A stretch of 64,000 nucleotides of DNA from Cryomorphaceae bacterium (GCA_002682945.1 NYSL01000033.1:37106-101105), one strand, 5' to 3'. Shown: positions 30,201 through 39,888, numbered from the stretch's first letter. Notes: generated by a model not told the origin, from the letters alone. Numbers and translations are program-made.

Positions 30201-32753
30201 ATGAAAAGAACTTTTTTTTCTTTCTTTTTTTACATTCTTTTCGCTTTTCAGAGTTTCTTATTAAATGCTCAACAGGCGGCTATGACAGCTATTCCTGAAG
30301 CTCCTTCAAATGTGAGTAAAGAGGAGGTTGTCAAGCGTCCACGGGCTGTAAAAAATTCAGAAGATTTTTTCAATGCAAAGGAATATACAGAGGCCATTGA
30401 TCATCTAAAGAAAGCATATTCAAAAGTTAAAACTAGGGAAGAGAAAGCTGAAATTTCAAGACGTTTGGCAGAATCATACAAATTCACCTTTAACTATAAA
30501 GCCGCTGAGGCTCAATATAAAAGAGCTATTAAATTAAAGCAAGTTCTCGCGAGCAATTACCTTGGAGTGGCAGAAATGCTAAAATATCAAGGTGAATACA
30601 AAGAAGCTATAGAGGCATACAATGATTTTTTAGGTGTTTTTCCAGATGATCCAAGAGGTTTAATCGGTGTTAAATCATGCAATGAGGCTTTAGATTGGCA
30701 AAATAATAAAACTCGTTATCAAGTTGGGAATTTGAGCTCGTTAAATTCTCGTTCAAATGATTTTGGTATTACATTCAGTGGTCGGCCTAATACTTTTGAA
30801 GAAGTTCTTTTTACCTCAATGAGAGAGGGAGGTATTGGGAGAAAAGATGATGGGTGGACAGGGCAAAAGTTTTCAGATATTTATTCCTCGGAAAGATTAA
30901 ATTCAGATGGTTCCTCAAGGTCAAAAAGAAGTCGTGGGAGATCCTCAAAGTCTAATTCTACTGCTGCTAGAATTCAAAAGTTTAACAGTCCGGATCTTCT
31001 TCCTGAGATCATAAACACAGAAGATCATGAAGGTTCTCCCATTTTTGATTCACGGCGCAGAACAATGTACTTTACTCGTTGTATGGAGTTGAAAAGACAG
31101 CAATTGGGATGCTCAATATTTACCACAAGAAAAGCAGGTCTTTCATGGCAAGAACCTCAGGCAATTATAGTTACTTCAGATTCCTCGAGGAGTGTCGGTC
31201 ATCCATCTCTTTCAAAAGATGATAAAATCTTATACTTTGCAGGGGACCTCAAAGGAACAACAAATGATAGCAAGGATTTGTGGCTTGTTCGAATGGATAA
31301 AAGAAAACGAGGCTGGAGTGAACCAGTCAATTTAGGCTCTTCGATAAACACATCAGGTGACGAGCTTTTCCCTTTTGTTCATGACGATGGCTATTTATAT
31401 TTTGCTTCTAATGGTCTTCCGGGTATGGGCGGATTTGATTTGTTTCGAATCAAACTTGGACCAGATGGTATTCCAGTTGGCATTCCAGAGAATCTAAAAG
31501 CGCCGATTAATAGTTCAGCAGATGACTTTAATATATTACTTAGACCAGGTGGTTTAGAAGATGGTTATTTTGTTTCGAATCGCTCAGGAGGTGTTGGTGG
31601 CGACGATATTTGGACATTATACGAAGTCCCTCTCAGATACAGAATATCTGGTATGCTTTTAAGCAGTAAAGATAATTCTCCAATTGCTGGTGCGTCGGTA
31701 AAAGTTAAAGGAAATGACGGTTTTTCCAAGGTAGTCAAAACATTAAAAGATGGATCTTTTATGGTTGAATCTGAGGATTTGAAAAAGGATGTTCAGTATT
31801 CTTTTTCCTTTGAAAAAAAGAAATTTTTGGTTAATGACGCCGGTTTAAATACATCGGGACTAAAATTTGAAAATTTTGATTTTGTCGAAAAAGAAAATAT
31901 ATATCTTCATACATCAGAGCTCAGAGCTCAAATGGACCCGATTGAAATACCCATTGTACTTCCTGATGTTTATTTTGCATTGGCAAAATGGGATTTAAAC
32001 CAAAGTGCTACCAATGCGTTGGACACGGTTTTTAAAACATTGGAACGAAATCCAAATATTGTTATTGAATTAAGGTCGCATACAGATTATCGTGATATTG
32101 ATGAAAAGAATATGATTTTATCTCAGCGAAGAGCTGACACCTCAGTAAAATATTTGATCTCAAGAGGTGTGGATGCAAATCGTCTTGTTCCAGTGGGAAT
32201 GGGAGAATCGACACCTTTTGAAATGCCTGAATCCTATAAAGGTCTTGGCTCAGAAATTTTTGCTGCTGGAACTAAACTGACAGAGCAGAATATTAAAAAG
32301 ATGTCTTCCGAGAAGCAGGAAATTGCTAATCAGATAAATCGTCGTACTGATTTTCGTGTTATTCGAGATGATTATGTCCCTCCTGTAGATCCGGATGCCA
32401 TCTCAGAAAATTCCGACGAGAAGAAAAAAGAGAAGTTATTGATAGGAAAAATTTACACTGTAGGAGAAAGACCTTCCTACACGACTATTTGCCGTGAGAA
32501 TAATATTACATTGGCAAACTTGAAAAAGCTAAACGGTGGACTTCGAGGAATTCGCCCATTTACTGGGATGCTTTTAAAAGTTTCAGCTAAAGGCGATTAT
32601 AAAGAATTTGATAGTTCCTATAGGCAGATAAAATCAGGAGACTCCTACCGTACAATAGCAAAAGAGATCGGGATGAAAACAAAGGCCTTACAGGCTTTAA
32701 ACCCCGAGTATGAAAAAGACCTCCCGCCTGGAACTTATATCCGAATCCAATAG
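30201..32753 (+). CDS. PorE-like OmpA-family envelope protein with TPR, PD40 and LysM domains
   Basis: About 850 residues from the ATG at 30201 (MKRTFFSFFF, signal peptide to LLNAQQ); an upstream ATG at 30177 only lengthens the leader. In order: TPR pairs (about 45-155), a PD40-type beta propeller (about 170-480; GSPIFDSRRRTMYFTR, HPSLSKDDKILYFAGD, LYFASNGLPGMGGFDLF), a carboxypeptidase-regulatory-like domain (about 485-570), an OmpA C-terminal peptidoglycan-binding domain (about 595-730; SHTDYRDIDEKN, SQRRADTSVKYL), and two LysM-like units (about 745-850). TPR-propeller-CRD-OmpA is the plan of PorE, a T9SS component tying the apparatus to the cell wall. The LysM tail is an addition. Other OmpA proteins share parts of this plan. 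Confidence 0.8.
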   Translation: MKRTFFSFFFYILFAFQSFLLNAQQAAMTAIPEAPSNVSKEEVVKRPRAVKNSEDFFNAKEYTEAIDHLKKAYSKVKTREEKAEISRRLAESYKFTFNYKAAEAQYKRAIKLKQVLASNYLGVAEMLKYQGEYKEAIEAYNDFLGVFPDDPRGLIGVKSCNEALDWQNNKTRYQVGNLSSLNSRSNDFGITFSGRPNTFEEVLFTSMREGGIGRKDDGWTGQKFSDIYSSERLNSDGSSRSKRSRGRSSKSNSTAARIQKFNSPDLLPEIINTEDHEGSPIFDSRRRTMYFTRCMELKRQQLGCSIFTTRKAGLSWQEPQAIIVTSDSSRSVGHPSLSKDDKILYFAGDLKGTTNDSKDLWLVRMDKRKRGWSEPVNLGSSINTSGDELFPFVHDDGYLYFASNGLPGMGGFDLFRIKLGPDGIPVGIPENLKAPINSSADDFNILLRPGGLEDGYFVSNRSGGVGGDDIWTLYEVPLRYRISGMLLSSKDNSPIAGASVKVKGNDGFSKVVKTLKDGSFMVESEDLKKDVQYSFSFEKKKFLVNDAGLNTSGLKFENFDFVEKENIYLHTSELRAQMDPIEIPIVLPDVYFALAKWDLNQSATNALDTVFKTLERNPNIVIELRSHTDYRDIDEKNMILSQRRADTSVKYLISRGVDANRLVPVGMGESTPFEMPESYKGLGSEIFAAGTKLTEQNIKKMSSEKQEIANQINRRTDFRVIRDDYVPPVDPDAISENSDEKKKEKLLIGKIYTVGERPSYTTICRENNITLANLKKLNGGLRGIRPFTGMLLKVSAKGDYKEFDSSYRQIKSGDSYRTIAKEIGMKTKALQALNPEYEKDLPPGTYIRIQ

Positions 32754-32775
32754 TGGCATTAATTAATCTTAAGGA

Positions 32776-33954
32776 ATGGATCAGAATGATCGTTATGCTA
32801 AAAGGGGTGTGTCTTCAGACAAGGAAGACGTTCATGCCGCTATAAAAAATATTGATAAAGGATTATTTCCGAATGCATTTTGTAAAATAGTGCCGGATTA
32901 TTTGGCAGATTCCCCAGATCATTGCATTGTTATGCATGCGGATGGAGCGGGAACAAAATCCTCACTGGCATACATGTATTGGAGAGAAACTGGAGATATA
33001 TCAGTTTGGAAAGGTATTGCTCAAGATGCGGTTATTATGAACGTGGATGATCTTTTATGCGTTGGAGCAACCGGACCAATTTTGCTTTCAAGCACAATAG
33101 GTAGAAATAAAAATCTTATTTCAGGTGCAGTTATTTCAGAAATAATTGAAGGCACGGAAAGTGTTTTATCCGATTTAAGAAAAAATGGACTGAACATAGA
33201 ATCTACAGGGGGAGAAACAGCTGATGTAGGGGATTTAGTCCGAACTGTAATTGTTGATTCAACAGTAGTTTCCAGAATGCGAAGGGATATGGTTATTGAC
33301 AATTCAAATATCGCTCCGGGGCAACTGATAATTGGTTTATCTTCATCAGGTCAATCAAAGTATGAAAAGGAATTTAATAGTGGTATCGGATCAAATGGTT
33401 TGACGTCGGCACGACATGATATTTTTTCTAAAATACTTGCTGAAAAATATCCGGAAAGTTTTAACCCTGAAATAGATAAATCATTGGTTTATACGGGTAC
33501 CAAAAAATTAACAGATTCAATAAAAAATCTCTCTTCAGATTTGGGTAAGTTGGTTTTATCACCCACTAGAACATATGCTCCAGTAATAATTGAAATACTA
33601 AATCAACTTCGCCCAGATATTAATGGAATGATTCATTGCAGTGGTGGTGCCCAGACGAAAATATTACACTTTTTATCTGAAGGAAAAGTTATTAAGGACA
33701 ATTTATTTGATGTTCCAGAATTATTTCAGTTGATTCAAAAAGAATCAAGAACTCCATGGCGAGATATGTACAAGGTATTTAACATGGGCCACCGTATGGA
33801 AATTTACATAAATCCATCTGCTGCAAAAAAAACTATTTCAATTGCGAATGAATTTGGAATTGATGCAAAAATTATAGGAAGAGTGGAACCAAATGAAATT
33901 CCGGAAGTTCACCTTAAGGCACCGGATGGCTGGCATATATACAGAAAGGAATGA
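32776..33954 (+). CDS. purM: Phosphoribosylformylglycinamidine cyclo-ligase (AIR synthetase)
   Basis: Closes the imidazole ring to aminoimidazole ribonucleotide in purine synthesis. The 392-residue protein has the PurM-type ATP-grasp-unrelated fold, with [13 protein letters not shown] (about 54-66), [16 protein letters not shown] (about 82-97), [14 protein letters not shown] (about 143-156) and [25 protein letters not shown] (about 179 onwards; the conserved Ser-Gly loop). It is longer than the 345-residue E. coli enzyme, as in other Bacteroidota. Its stop overlaps the prfA start by 4 bases (ATGA), so expression is probably coupled. Confidence 0.95.
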   Translation: MDQNDRYAKRGVSSDKEDVHAAIKNIDKGLFPNAFCKIVPDYLADSPDHCIVMHADGAGTKSSLAYMYWRETGDISVWKGIAQDAVIMNVDDLLCVGATGPILLSSTIGRNKNLISGAVISEIIEGTESVLSDLRKNGLNIESTGGETADVGDLVRTVIVDSTVVSRMRRDMVIDNSNIAPGQLIIGLSSSGQSKYEKEFNSGIGSNGLTSARHDIFSKILAEKYPESFNPEIDKSLVYTGTKKLTDSIKNLSSDLGKLVLSPTRTYAPVIIEILNQLRPDINGMIHCSGGAQTKILHFLSEGKVIKDNLFDVPELFQLIQKESRTPWRDMYKVFNMGHRMEIYINPSAAKKTISIANEFGIDAKIIGRVEPNEIPEVHLKAPDGWHIYRKE

Positions 33955-35030
33955 ATTTGGTAGATAAGCTTCAAGCAATATGGATTCGACATCAAGAAGT
34001 GAATGACCTTCTTATGCAACCCGAATTAGCTAATGATCATAATCGTTTTATCCGCTTGAATAAGGAGTTTAAGGATTTAGATCAGGTAGTGGAAGCAAGA
34101 AATAAATATCTCATCTTAGTCGGTCGTAGAGAAGAAGCTAAGGATATTCTATCAGGCGAGAAAGATCTTGAAATGCGAGAAATTGCCTCTTCGGAACTAG
34201 AAGAAATTCAACCCGTTCTAGAAGAATTAGAATTGGAAATTCAAAAATTATTAATTCCAAAGGATCCAGAGGATACTAAAGATGCTGTATTGGAGGTGAG
34301 AGCTGGAACTGGTGGCGATGAAGCTGGACTTTTTGTCGGAGATCTTGTTCGAATGTATTTGCGGTTTATAGAAGACAGAGGATGGTCTGCAGAATGGCTA
34401 ACTGCAACAGAGGGTTCAGCTGGAGGGTATAAAGAAGCAAGTATCGAAATAAAAGGTCAAGACGTTTATGGAACTTTAAAATATGAATCTGGAGTTCACA
34501 GAGTTCAGCGAGTTCCATCGACTGAATCTCAAGGAAGGGTTCATACCTCAGCAGCAACAGTTGCCGTTCTTCCGGAGGCTGACGAGTTAGAGGTTGATAT
34601 TAAGGATGTGGATATTAGAAAAGATACATTTAGATCAAGTGGTGCAGGAGGTCAACATGTCAATAAAACCGAATCGGGTGTTCGTTTAACTCATTATCCT
34701 ACAGGAATTGTTGTAGAATGCCAAGATGGGCGTTCTCAGCATCAAAATTACGATCGAGCTCTAACAGTGCTCCGAGCTCGCATTTGGGATAAAGCGCGAA
34801 ATGAGAGGGATAAAGAAGTAGCTGAAAAAAGAAAGACCATTGTAAGTACAGGTGATAGGTCTGCTAAGATTCGTACATATAATTTTCCACAAGGTAGACT
34901 TACTGATCATCGCATAGGATTAACACTTTACAATCTGCCGGAGATTTTGAATGGACAAATAGAAAAAATATTAGATGAGTTAAGACTAGCAGAAAATGCT
35001 GAAAGAATGAAAGAAGGATCTGGAGAATGA
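33951..35030 (+). CDS. prfA: Peptide chain release factor 1
   Basis: Recognises UAA and UAG stop codons and triggers peptide release. The 359 residues include the stop-codon reading tripeptide Pro-Ser-Thr (189-191, the PxT motif of RF1) and the catalytic GGQ (233-235) in [20 protein letters not shown]. The PxT motif separates it from RF2 (SPF) and from PrfH. It overlaps purM upstream and pyrF downstream by 4 bases each (ATGA). Confidence 0.98.
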   Translation: MNLVDKLQAIWIRHQEVNDLLMQPELANDHNRFIRLNKEFKDLDQVVEARNKYLILVGRREEAKDILSGEKDLEMREIASSELEEIQPVLEELELEIQKLLIPKDPEDTKDAVLEVRAGTGGDEAGLFVGDLVRMYLRFIEDRGWSAEWLTATEGSAGGYKEASIEIKGQDVYGTLKYESGVHRVQRVPSTESQGRVHTSAATVAVLPEADELEVDIKDVDIRKDTFRSSGAGGQHVNKTESGVRLTHYPTGIVVECQDGRSQHQNYDRALTVLRARIWDKARNERDKEVAEKRKTIVSTGDRSAKIRTYNFPQGRLTDHRIGLTLYNLPEILNGQIEKILDELRLAENAERMKEGSGE

Positions 35031-35842
35031 AAAGATCAGAATTAATACAAATTATAGAATCAAAAAAGTCAGTGCTTTGTGTAGGCTTAGACCCAGATAT
35101 AAGTAAATTACCTAAGTCGTACGGCTCTAATGCAAAAGGACTAGCCCAATTTTGCAAGGATATTATTGATTCGACCGCTGATCATGCCGTCGCTTATAAG
35201 CCTAATTTGGCATTTTTTGAATCTATAGGTTCAAGTGGATGGGAGGCATTGGCCGAAGTTGCCGAATATCTAAAAGGTTTTCCAGAGCATTTTAGCATTG
35301 CAGATGCAAAAAGGGGTGATATCGGTAATACCTCGAGAATGTATGCAGAAGGGATTTTGAATAAAATGGGATTTGACTCAATAACGGTTGCTCCATACAT
35401 GGGTAAAGATAGTCTTGAGCCATTTTTAATTCCTGGTAAATGGGGAATTGGATTGGGCTTAACAAGTAATTCTGGTGCTCAGGATTTTCAGATGAAAAGA
35501 ATGAAGGATAATCGTTATTTTTTCGAACATGTTTTAGATTCATATTTGGACTGGACATCTCCTGAAAGCTGGATGGTGGTTGTAGGAGCCACTCAGTCTC
35601 AAAGTTTGAAAAGCATTAGATTCAAACTTCCAGATCATTTTTTCCTAGTTCCTGGAATAGGCCATCAGGGAGGGAGTATAGAAGATGTTATGAATCTAGC
35701 TTCGTTTAAATCTGGATTTGGGAAGGGAGTTTTGATTAATGCATCACGAAGCATTTGTTTTGCGAGCTCTGGGGATAACGCAGCTCAAGCCGCAAGGAAT
35801 GAAGCCTCTCGTTTACATCAAGAAATGATTAGCCATTGGTAA
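35027..35842 (+). CDS. pyrF: Orotidine 5'-phosphate decarboxylase (long, type 2)
   Basis: Decarboxylates OMP to UMP, last step of UMP synthesis. 271 residues with KPNLAFFE (58-65) and the catalytic DAKRGDIG (93-100; Asp93, Lys95, Asp98) plus the phosphate loop VPGIGHQGG near residue 207. The length fits the type 2 family rather than the 230-residue enteric form. It overlaps prfA by 4 bases and is followed after 10 bases by a sugar-nucleotide reductase gene, so purM-prfA-pyrF and the reductase appear to be one transcript. Confidence 0.96.
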   Translation: MKRSELIQIIESKKSVLCVGLDPDISKLPKSYGSNAKGLAQFCKDIIDSTADHAVAYKPNLAFFESIGSSGWEALAEVAEYLKGFPEHFSIADAKRGDIGNTSRMYAEGILNKMGFDSITVAPYMGKDSLEPFLIPGKWGIGLGLTSNSGAQDFQMKRMKDNRYFFEHVLDSYLDWTSPESWMVVVGATQSQSLKSIRFKLPDHFFLVPGIGHQGGSIEDVMNLASFKSGFGKGVLINASRSICFASSGDNAAQAARNEASRLHQEMISHW

Positions 35843-35852
35843 ATAATTAAAT

Positions 35853-36740
35853 ATGAAAAAAAGAGTTTTAATTACAGGAGGTAATGGTTTATTGGGAAGA
35901 TCAATCATTTCTTGTAATGAAAATAGATTTGAACTCTTGGCAACAGGAAAACAGAAATCTCATACTTCTTATACTGATAATTTATATGCGCCATTGGATA
36001 TTCTAGATTCCAATCAATGTGATAAAGTGTTTTCTAAATTCAAGCCAGATTATGTAATTCATGCTGCTGCAATGACGCATGTTGACAAATGTGAAGAGGA
36101 TCCGGATACTTGCAATTTGGTAAATGTTGATGGTACGAATAATATTTTAAAGGCTTGTCAAAAGTATGGTTCTCATTTGATATTTATCTCAACTGATTTT
36201 ATTTTCGATGGGAATCATGGTTCTTACTCTGAAAATTCGAAACCAAACCCGATAAGTATTTATGGAACGTCTAAATGGAATGCTGAAAAATTAATTAGAG
36301 CCTCTACTATTGATTCATCAATTGTAAGAACTTCACTGGTCATGGGGTATTTTGAGAATTTAATGACTAGCAATCTAATTTTATGGGCAAGAGAAAAATT
36401 ATCCAAAGGGAAAAAAATTAGTATCGTGAATGACCAGATTAGAACACCAACATGGTCCATGGACTTGGCTGAGGGATGCTTTTTATTGATCAGGAATAGA
36501 GCGGCAGGGATTTATAACATATCGGGTTCAGAAAAATTCCGAATTTCTGAACTCATTATGCGAGTGGCCGAGCACGGTAATTATAATTCGAAACTCATAA
36601 AGGAAGTTAAAACCAAGGAGCTTGGTCAAATAGCTCCCCGCCCACTTATTTCAGATCTAGATATTTCAAAAGCAAGAAGAAATATAGGTTTCAATCCTCA
36701 CAGTTTTAAGGATGTCTTGGATTCAATGCCTTATATTTGA
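35853..36740 (+). CDS. SDR-family sugar-nucleotide reductase (RmlD-like)
   Basis: Extended short-chain dehydrogenase of 295 residues. The Rossmann motif GGNGLLG (9-15) and the active-site Ser113-Thr114 and Tyr137-x3-Lys141 (SIYGTSKWNAEK) are present, as is the AAAMTHVDKCE segment typical of dTDP-4-dehydrorhamnose reductase. It could reduce dTDP-4-dehydrorhamnose or another keto sugar; no rmlABC genes are in the window, so the substrate is not set. The family also includes MAT2B-like regulatory proteins. It is probably the last gene of the purM transcript. Confidence 0.82.
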   Translation: MKKRVLITGGNGLLGRSIISCNENRFELLATGKQKSHTSYTDNLYAPLDILDSNQCDKVFSKFKPDYVIHAAAMTHVDKCEEDPDTCNLVNVDGTNNILKACQKYGSHLIFISTDFIFDGNHGSYSENSKPNPISIYGTSKWNAEKLIRASTIDSSIVRTSLVMGYFENLMTSNLILWAREKLSKGKKISIVNDQIRTPTWSMDLAEGCFLLIRNRAAGIYNISGSEKFRISELIMRVAEHGNYNSKLIKEVKTKELGQIAPRPLISDLDISKARRNIGFNPHSFKDVLDSMPYI

Positions 36741-36780
36741 TTTTCAGTCTAAAAAATTCTTAAATTTTGTATTCGAAGAA

Positions 36781-38310
36781 ATGAAAAAATTTCTTATCAT
36801 CATATTTTCTTTTATTCCGTTTCTCGCATTTTCTTCTGAAAAAGGGTTAGATAAGAAAATAGATGAGGCTTTTGCTCCTGTTTCAGATTTCTTCTCTCAA
36901 TTGGTTTTTTTTGAAATTTTGGGATACCCTTTTGTTATTTTACTTTTAGTTAGTAGCGCCGTTTTTTTTACAATATTTTTTGGTTTTCCGAATTTTAAAT
37001 ATTTCCTAACGGCAATCAACGTTGTTAGAGGAAGGCATGATGATCTAGATAAAAAGACACGAGAAAATAAAGAAGGCGAGGTTTCACATTTTCAAGCATT
37101 GGCAACAGCTGTTTCAGGGACTGTCGGTAATGGTAATATTGCAGGGGTGGCTCTTGCAATTGCCCTCGGTGGCCCAGGAGCTACTTTTTGGATGATAATT
37201 TGCGGTTTGCTAGGAATGTCTACAAAGTTTGTTGAGTGTACTTTAGGAGTGCATTACAGGGATGTAGGCGAAGATGGAACTGTTTATGGAGGTCCCATGT
37301 ATTATTTGAGTAAAGGATTGAAAATTAGAGGGTGGGAAAAACTTGGAAAAGTATCTGCAATTTTATTTGCTGTATTTTGCATAGGAGGTTCATTCGGTGG
37401 CGGTAATGCAGCCCAATCAAATCAAGCAACAATAGTGCTAAAAAATTTATTAGGTCTTGAAACGACTTTCTCTGGAGCAATTATTGGTTTGGTTTTGGCA
37501 ATTTTTGTGGGAATTATTATTATAGGAGGTATTAAAAGAATTGCCTCTGTTACTGAGAAGATTGTTCCTCTTATGGCTGCTCTATATATTTTGGCCTGTA
37601 TCTACATATTACTAATAAATTTCAGTTATATAGATGATGCAATTTCAATGATTGTAAAAGAAGCATTTAAGCCAACAGCTATTGGTGTTGGAGGAGTTAT
37701 TGGGGTTTTAATGGTTGGTTTTAAAAGGGCAGCGTTTTCAAATGAAGCCGGTGCAGGCTCAGCATCGATTGCTCACTCTGCGGTAAAAACAGAATATTCA
37801 GCATCTGAGGGGTTAGTGGCTTTACTGGAGCCTTTCATTGATACCGTGGTCATTTGTACAATGACAGCTTTAGTGATAATTATATTCAATATGAATGGTG
37901 CTTTTGTCTATGGAGGAGATGGCTTAGGTGGGGTTACTATTGACGGAGTATTGTATGAAGGAGCTGGTATTACCTCAAAGGCATTTGCTGAATACATACC
38001 TTATTCCTCAGAATTTTTGACAATAGCTGTGGTCCTTTTTGCGGTATCTACTATGATTTCTTGGTCTTATTATGGTCTTCAATCATGGAAATATTTATTT
38101 GGTAGGGGATATACGGCGGATATGACATACAAAGTTTTATTTTTAATTTTTGTTATCATTGGAGCTGCTGCAAGTATGAATTCGATTTGGGCCTTCTCTG
38201 ATGCAATGATTTTTGCTATGGTATTTCCAAATATGATTGGGTTGTATTTCCTTTTCCCCGTGGTAAAGCGAGAGTTAGAAAAATTTCTAAATGCAATTAA
38301 GTCAAAATAA
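36781..38310 (+). CDS. Sodium:alanine symporter (AGCS family)
   Basis: Imports alanine or glycine with sodium. From ATG 36781 the protein is 509 residues; it starts with a signal-like helix (MKKFLIIIFSFIPFLAFSS) and then about ten membrane helices. The AGCS signature is clear at about residues 110-140: ALATAVSGTVGNGNIAG then VALAIALGGPGATFWMI. Other segments are KFVECTLGVHYRD, YGGPMYYLSKGLK, GGNAAQSNQ and FSNEAGAGSASIAHS. The N-terminal signal-like extension is more than in the Gram-positive members. An in-frame ATG at 36712 overlaps the reductase gene and is less likely. Confidence 0.94.
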   Translation: MKKFLIIIFSFIPFLAFSSEKGLDKKIDEAFAPVSDFFSQLVFFEILGYPFVILLLVSSAVFFTIFFGFPNFKYFLTAINVVRGRHDDLDKKTRENKEGEVSHFQALATAVSGTVGNGNIAGVALAIALGGPGATFWMIICGLLGMSTKFVECTLGVHYRDVGEDGTVYGGPMYYLSKGLKIRGWEKLGKVSAILFAVFCIGGSFGGGNAAQSNQATIVLKNLLGLETTFSGAIIGLVLAIFVGIIIIGGIKRIASVTEKIVPLMAALYILACIYILLINFSYIDDAISMIVKEAFKPTAIGVGGVIGVLMVGFKRAAFSNEAGAGSASIAHSAVKTEYSASEGLVALLEPFIDTVVICTMTALVIIIFNMNGAFVYGGDGLGGVTIDGVLYEGAGITSKAFAEYIPYSSEFLTIAVVLFAVSTMISWSYYGLQSWKYLFGRGYTADMTYKVLFLIFVIIGAAASMNSIWAFSDAMIFAMVFPNMIGLYFLFPVVKRELEKFLNAIKSK

Positions 38311-38359
38311 AAATCTTGTATTTATTTCAGAAAGTGCAGATTTTCATTAAATATTTATA

Positions 38360-38367
38360 TACATTTG
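38360..38367 (+). promoter_or_regulatory. Candidate -7 promoter element of rpsU
   Basis: TACATTTG, an exact TAnnTTTG match, 27 bases before the rpsU ATG in an 84-base gap. The predicted leader of about 22 bases is almost free of G and has no Shine-Dalgarno sequence. No clear -33 TTG box. Confidence 0.5.
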
Positions 38368-38394
38368 CCAACCAAAATAAATATATAAGCATAT

Positions 38395-38589
38395 ATGTTA
38401 GTAATTCAAATCAAAGAAGGAGAAGGAATTGATCGGGCTTTGAAACGTTTCAAGCGTAAGTTCGATAAGACTCAAACGATGCGACAGTTAAGAAAACGTC
38501 AGGCATTTATCAAGCCTTCAATTACTCGAAGAGATGAATTTATTAAAGCAAGTTATGTCCAGGGCCTTAGAATGAAAGAGGCTGAATGA
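38395..38589 (+). CDS. rpsU: 30S ribosomal protein bS21
   Basis: Small ribosomal protein of 64 residues: MLVIQIKEGEGIDRALKRFKRKF is cut here to its key parts, EGEGIDRALKRFKRKFDKT and RQAFIKPS, both standard for bS21. In Flavobacterium johnsoniae bS21 helps hide the anti-Shine-Dalgarno sequence of 16S rRNA, and rpsU has been reported to use a Shine-Dalgarno sequence for self-control. Here none precedes the ATG; the only AAGGAG-like run is inside codons 7-11, encoding Lys-Glu-Gly-Glu-Gly. A strong terminator follows the stop. Confidence 0.96.
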   Translation: MLVIQIKEGEGIDRALKRFKRKFDKTQTMRQLRKRQAFIKPSITRRDEFIKASYVQGLRMKEAE

Positions 38590-38610
38590 CTTTGAAAAAG
38601 ATTTGATAAA

Positions 38611-38644
38611 AACCCCAAGAATAACTAACTTCTTGGGGTTTTTT
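38611..38644 (+). terminator. Intrinsic terminator after rpsU
   Basis: A perfect stem of at least 10 pairs, AACCCCAAGA (38611-38620) with TCTTGGGGTT (38631-38640), 11 pairs with A38621-T38630, followed by a run of six T. The xerC ATG begins only 6 bases after the T run. Confidence 0.9.
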
Positions 38645-38649
38645 GTTTC

Positions 38650-39525
38650 ATGACTTCTAAATATCAAGAATACTTACTTTTAGAGCGTCGATTGTCTGAT
38701 TCGACAGTAATAGCATATTTAAAGGATATTAACCAGTATTTATTTTTTATTGAGTTTCGACTCGGATTACTGCAACCTGTAGAGGCCAAAAAATCTCATA
38801 TCAGATCATGGGTTGCATCTCTAGTTGATAAGGGGTTAGATCATAAATCTGTGAATCGAAAATTAAGCGCCATAAGAGGTTTTTATAAATTTCTTGAAGA
38901 AGCAAAAATGGTTTTGATAAACCCTGTAATTGGAATTCCATCGCTCAAGGAAAAAAAAAGATTAGTAAGGGCTTTAACAAATGATGAAATAGATTCTTTA
39001 TTAAATGCGAATTCATTTAACCCCAATAAAATTGGCCGCAGAGATAGGTTTATTTTATTTACTCTTTATGCTTTTGGTTTGAGACGATCAGAACTCTTAA
39101 ATCTGCGAATTGATTCTGTGGATTTAAATAATCAAACAATCCGAGTCATGGGAAAACGAAAAAAGGAGAGGGAGTTACCCTGTCTGCCAAATTGGATAAA
39201 ATTATTTCGTTTGCACTGCTCTGAATGGTCAGAATTAAAATCTAATGATAAAATATTTACGAATGAAAAAGGAAATTCTTTAAATCCAAGAGCTCTGTAT
39301 TCCATAGTTCATTCGTATCTTAAGAAAGCGAGCAGTATCGACACAAAAGGTCCTCATGTTTTAAGGCATAGTTTTGCTACTCATTTGTTAGACATGGGAG
39401 CTGATTTGTCCTCAATTCGGGAATTATTAGGTCACGCTAATTTATCTGCAACACAAATTTACACACATGCATCAATAAAGCATTTGAAGCAAGTTTATTT
39501 AAAATCCCACCCTGGAAGAAGCTAA
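38650..39525 (+). CDS. xerC: Site-specific tyrosine recombinase XerC/XerD
   Basis: Resolves chromosome dimers at dif. 291 residues: N-terminal SAM-like DNA-binding domain (about 1-90) and C-terminal catalytic domain (about 105-285). Catalytic residues are all present: Arg145 in AFGLRRSELL, Lys in the GKRKKEREL hairpin (168-176), His236-x-x-Arg239 in HVLRHSFATH, His262 in LLGHANLS and nucleophile Tyr271 in TQIYTH. XerC and XerD cannot be separated by eye; neighbours rpsU and hpf fit the chromosomal xerC location in Flavobacteriia. Not a mobile-element integrase by context. Confidence 0.9.
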   Translation: MTSKYQEYLLLERRLSDSTVIAYLKDINQYLFFIEFRLGLLQPVEAKKSHIRSWVASLVDKGLDHKSVNRKLSAIRGFYKFLEEAKMVLINPVIGIPSLKEKKRLVRALTNDEIDSLLNANSFNPNKIGRRDRFILFTLYAFGLRRSELLNLRIDSVDLNNQTIRVMGKRKKERELPCLPNWIKLFRLHCSEWSELKSNDKIFTNEKGNSLNPRALYSIVHSYLKKASSIDTKGPHVLRHSFATHLLDMGADLSSIRELLGHANLSATQIYTHASIKHLKQVYLKSHPGRS

Positions 39526-39542
39526 GATTAAAAGCAAAAAAA

Positions 39543-39851
39543 ATGAATATATCAATTAATGCAATCCACTTTAGAGCGAGTTCTCGATTAATTTCTTTTG
39601 TCAAACAGAGGGTAACCTCATTAAAAAAATACAATTCCCACATGGATTCGGTAAAAATTTTTTTACGTTTGGAAAATAATCATCTAAAAAAAAACAAGCT
39701 TTCTGAAATACATGTGCATCTTCCTGGAAAAAATTTAATTGTTAGAAAACGTTCTGAAACCTTTGAAAAATCTACATCTTTAGCAAAATCAGTTCTTATA
39801 AAAATCTTAGCAAAGAGCAAGCAAAAAGTAAAGTCTTTGAAAAAGGATTAA
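39543..39851 (+). CDS. hpf: Ribosome hibernation-promoting factor (HPF/RaiA family, short form)
   Basis: 102 residues with the S30AE fold: MNISINAIHFRASSRLISFV, the strand SVKIFLRLEN, the strand LSEIHVHLPGKNLIVRKR and the helix with SLAKSVLIKI. It binds the 30S decoding site and stabilises inactive ribosomes in stationary phase. It lacks the C-terminal dimerisation domain of long HPF. It follows xerC after 17 bases. Confidence 0.88.
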   Translation: MNISINAIHFRASSRLISFVKQRVTSLKKYNSHMDSVKIFLRLENNHLKKNKLSEIHVHLPGKNLIVRKRSETFEKSTSLAKSVLIKILAKSKQKVKSLKKD

Positions 39852-39858
39852 AAGTTGC

Positions 39859-39888
39859 TTGCGGAGACCCTTTTATTTTCTACATTTG
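39859..39888 (+). promoter_or_regulatory. Promoter of the tRNA-tuf-secE-nusG-ribosomal-protein operon
   Basis: TTG (39859-39861), a 19-base spacer, and TACATTTG (39881-39888): a complete match to the Bacteroidota promoter consensus. It lies after the hpf stop and about 87 bases before the first tRNA; transcription should start near 39895. Confidence 0.7.

Noticed and set aside
38650-39525. XerC-like recombinase as an integrase of a mobile element
   Set aside because: It lies between rpsU and hpf in conserved housekeeping context, with no att repeats, and the nearby tRNAs are intact parts of the tuf operon.
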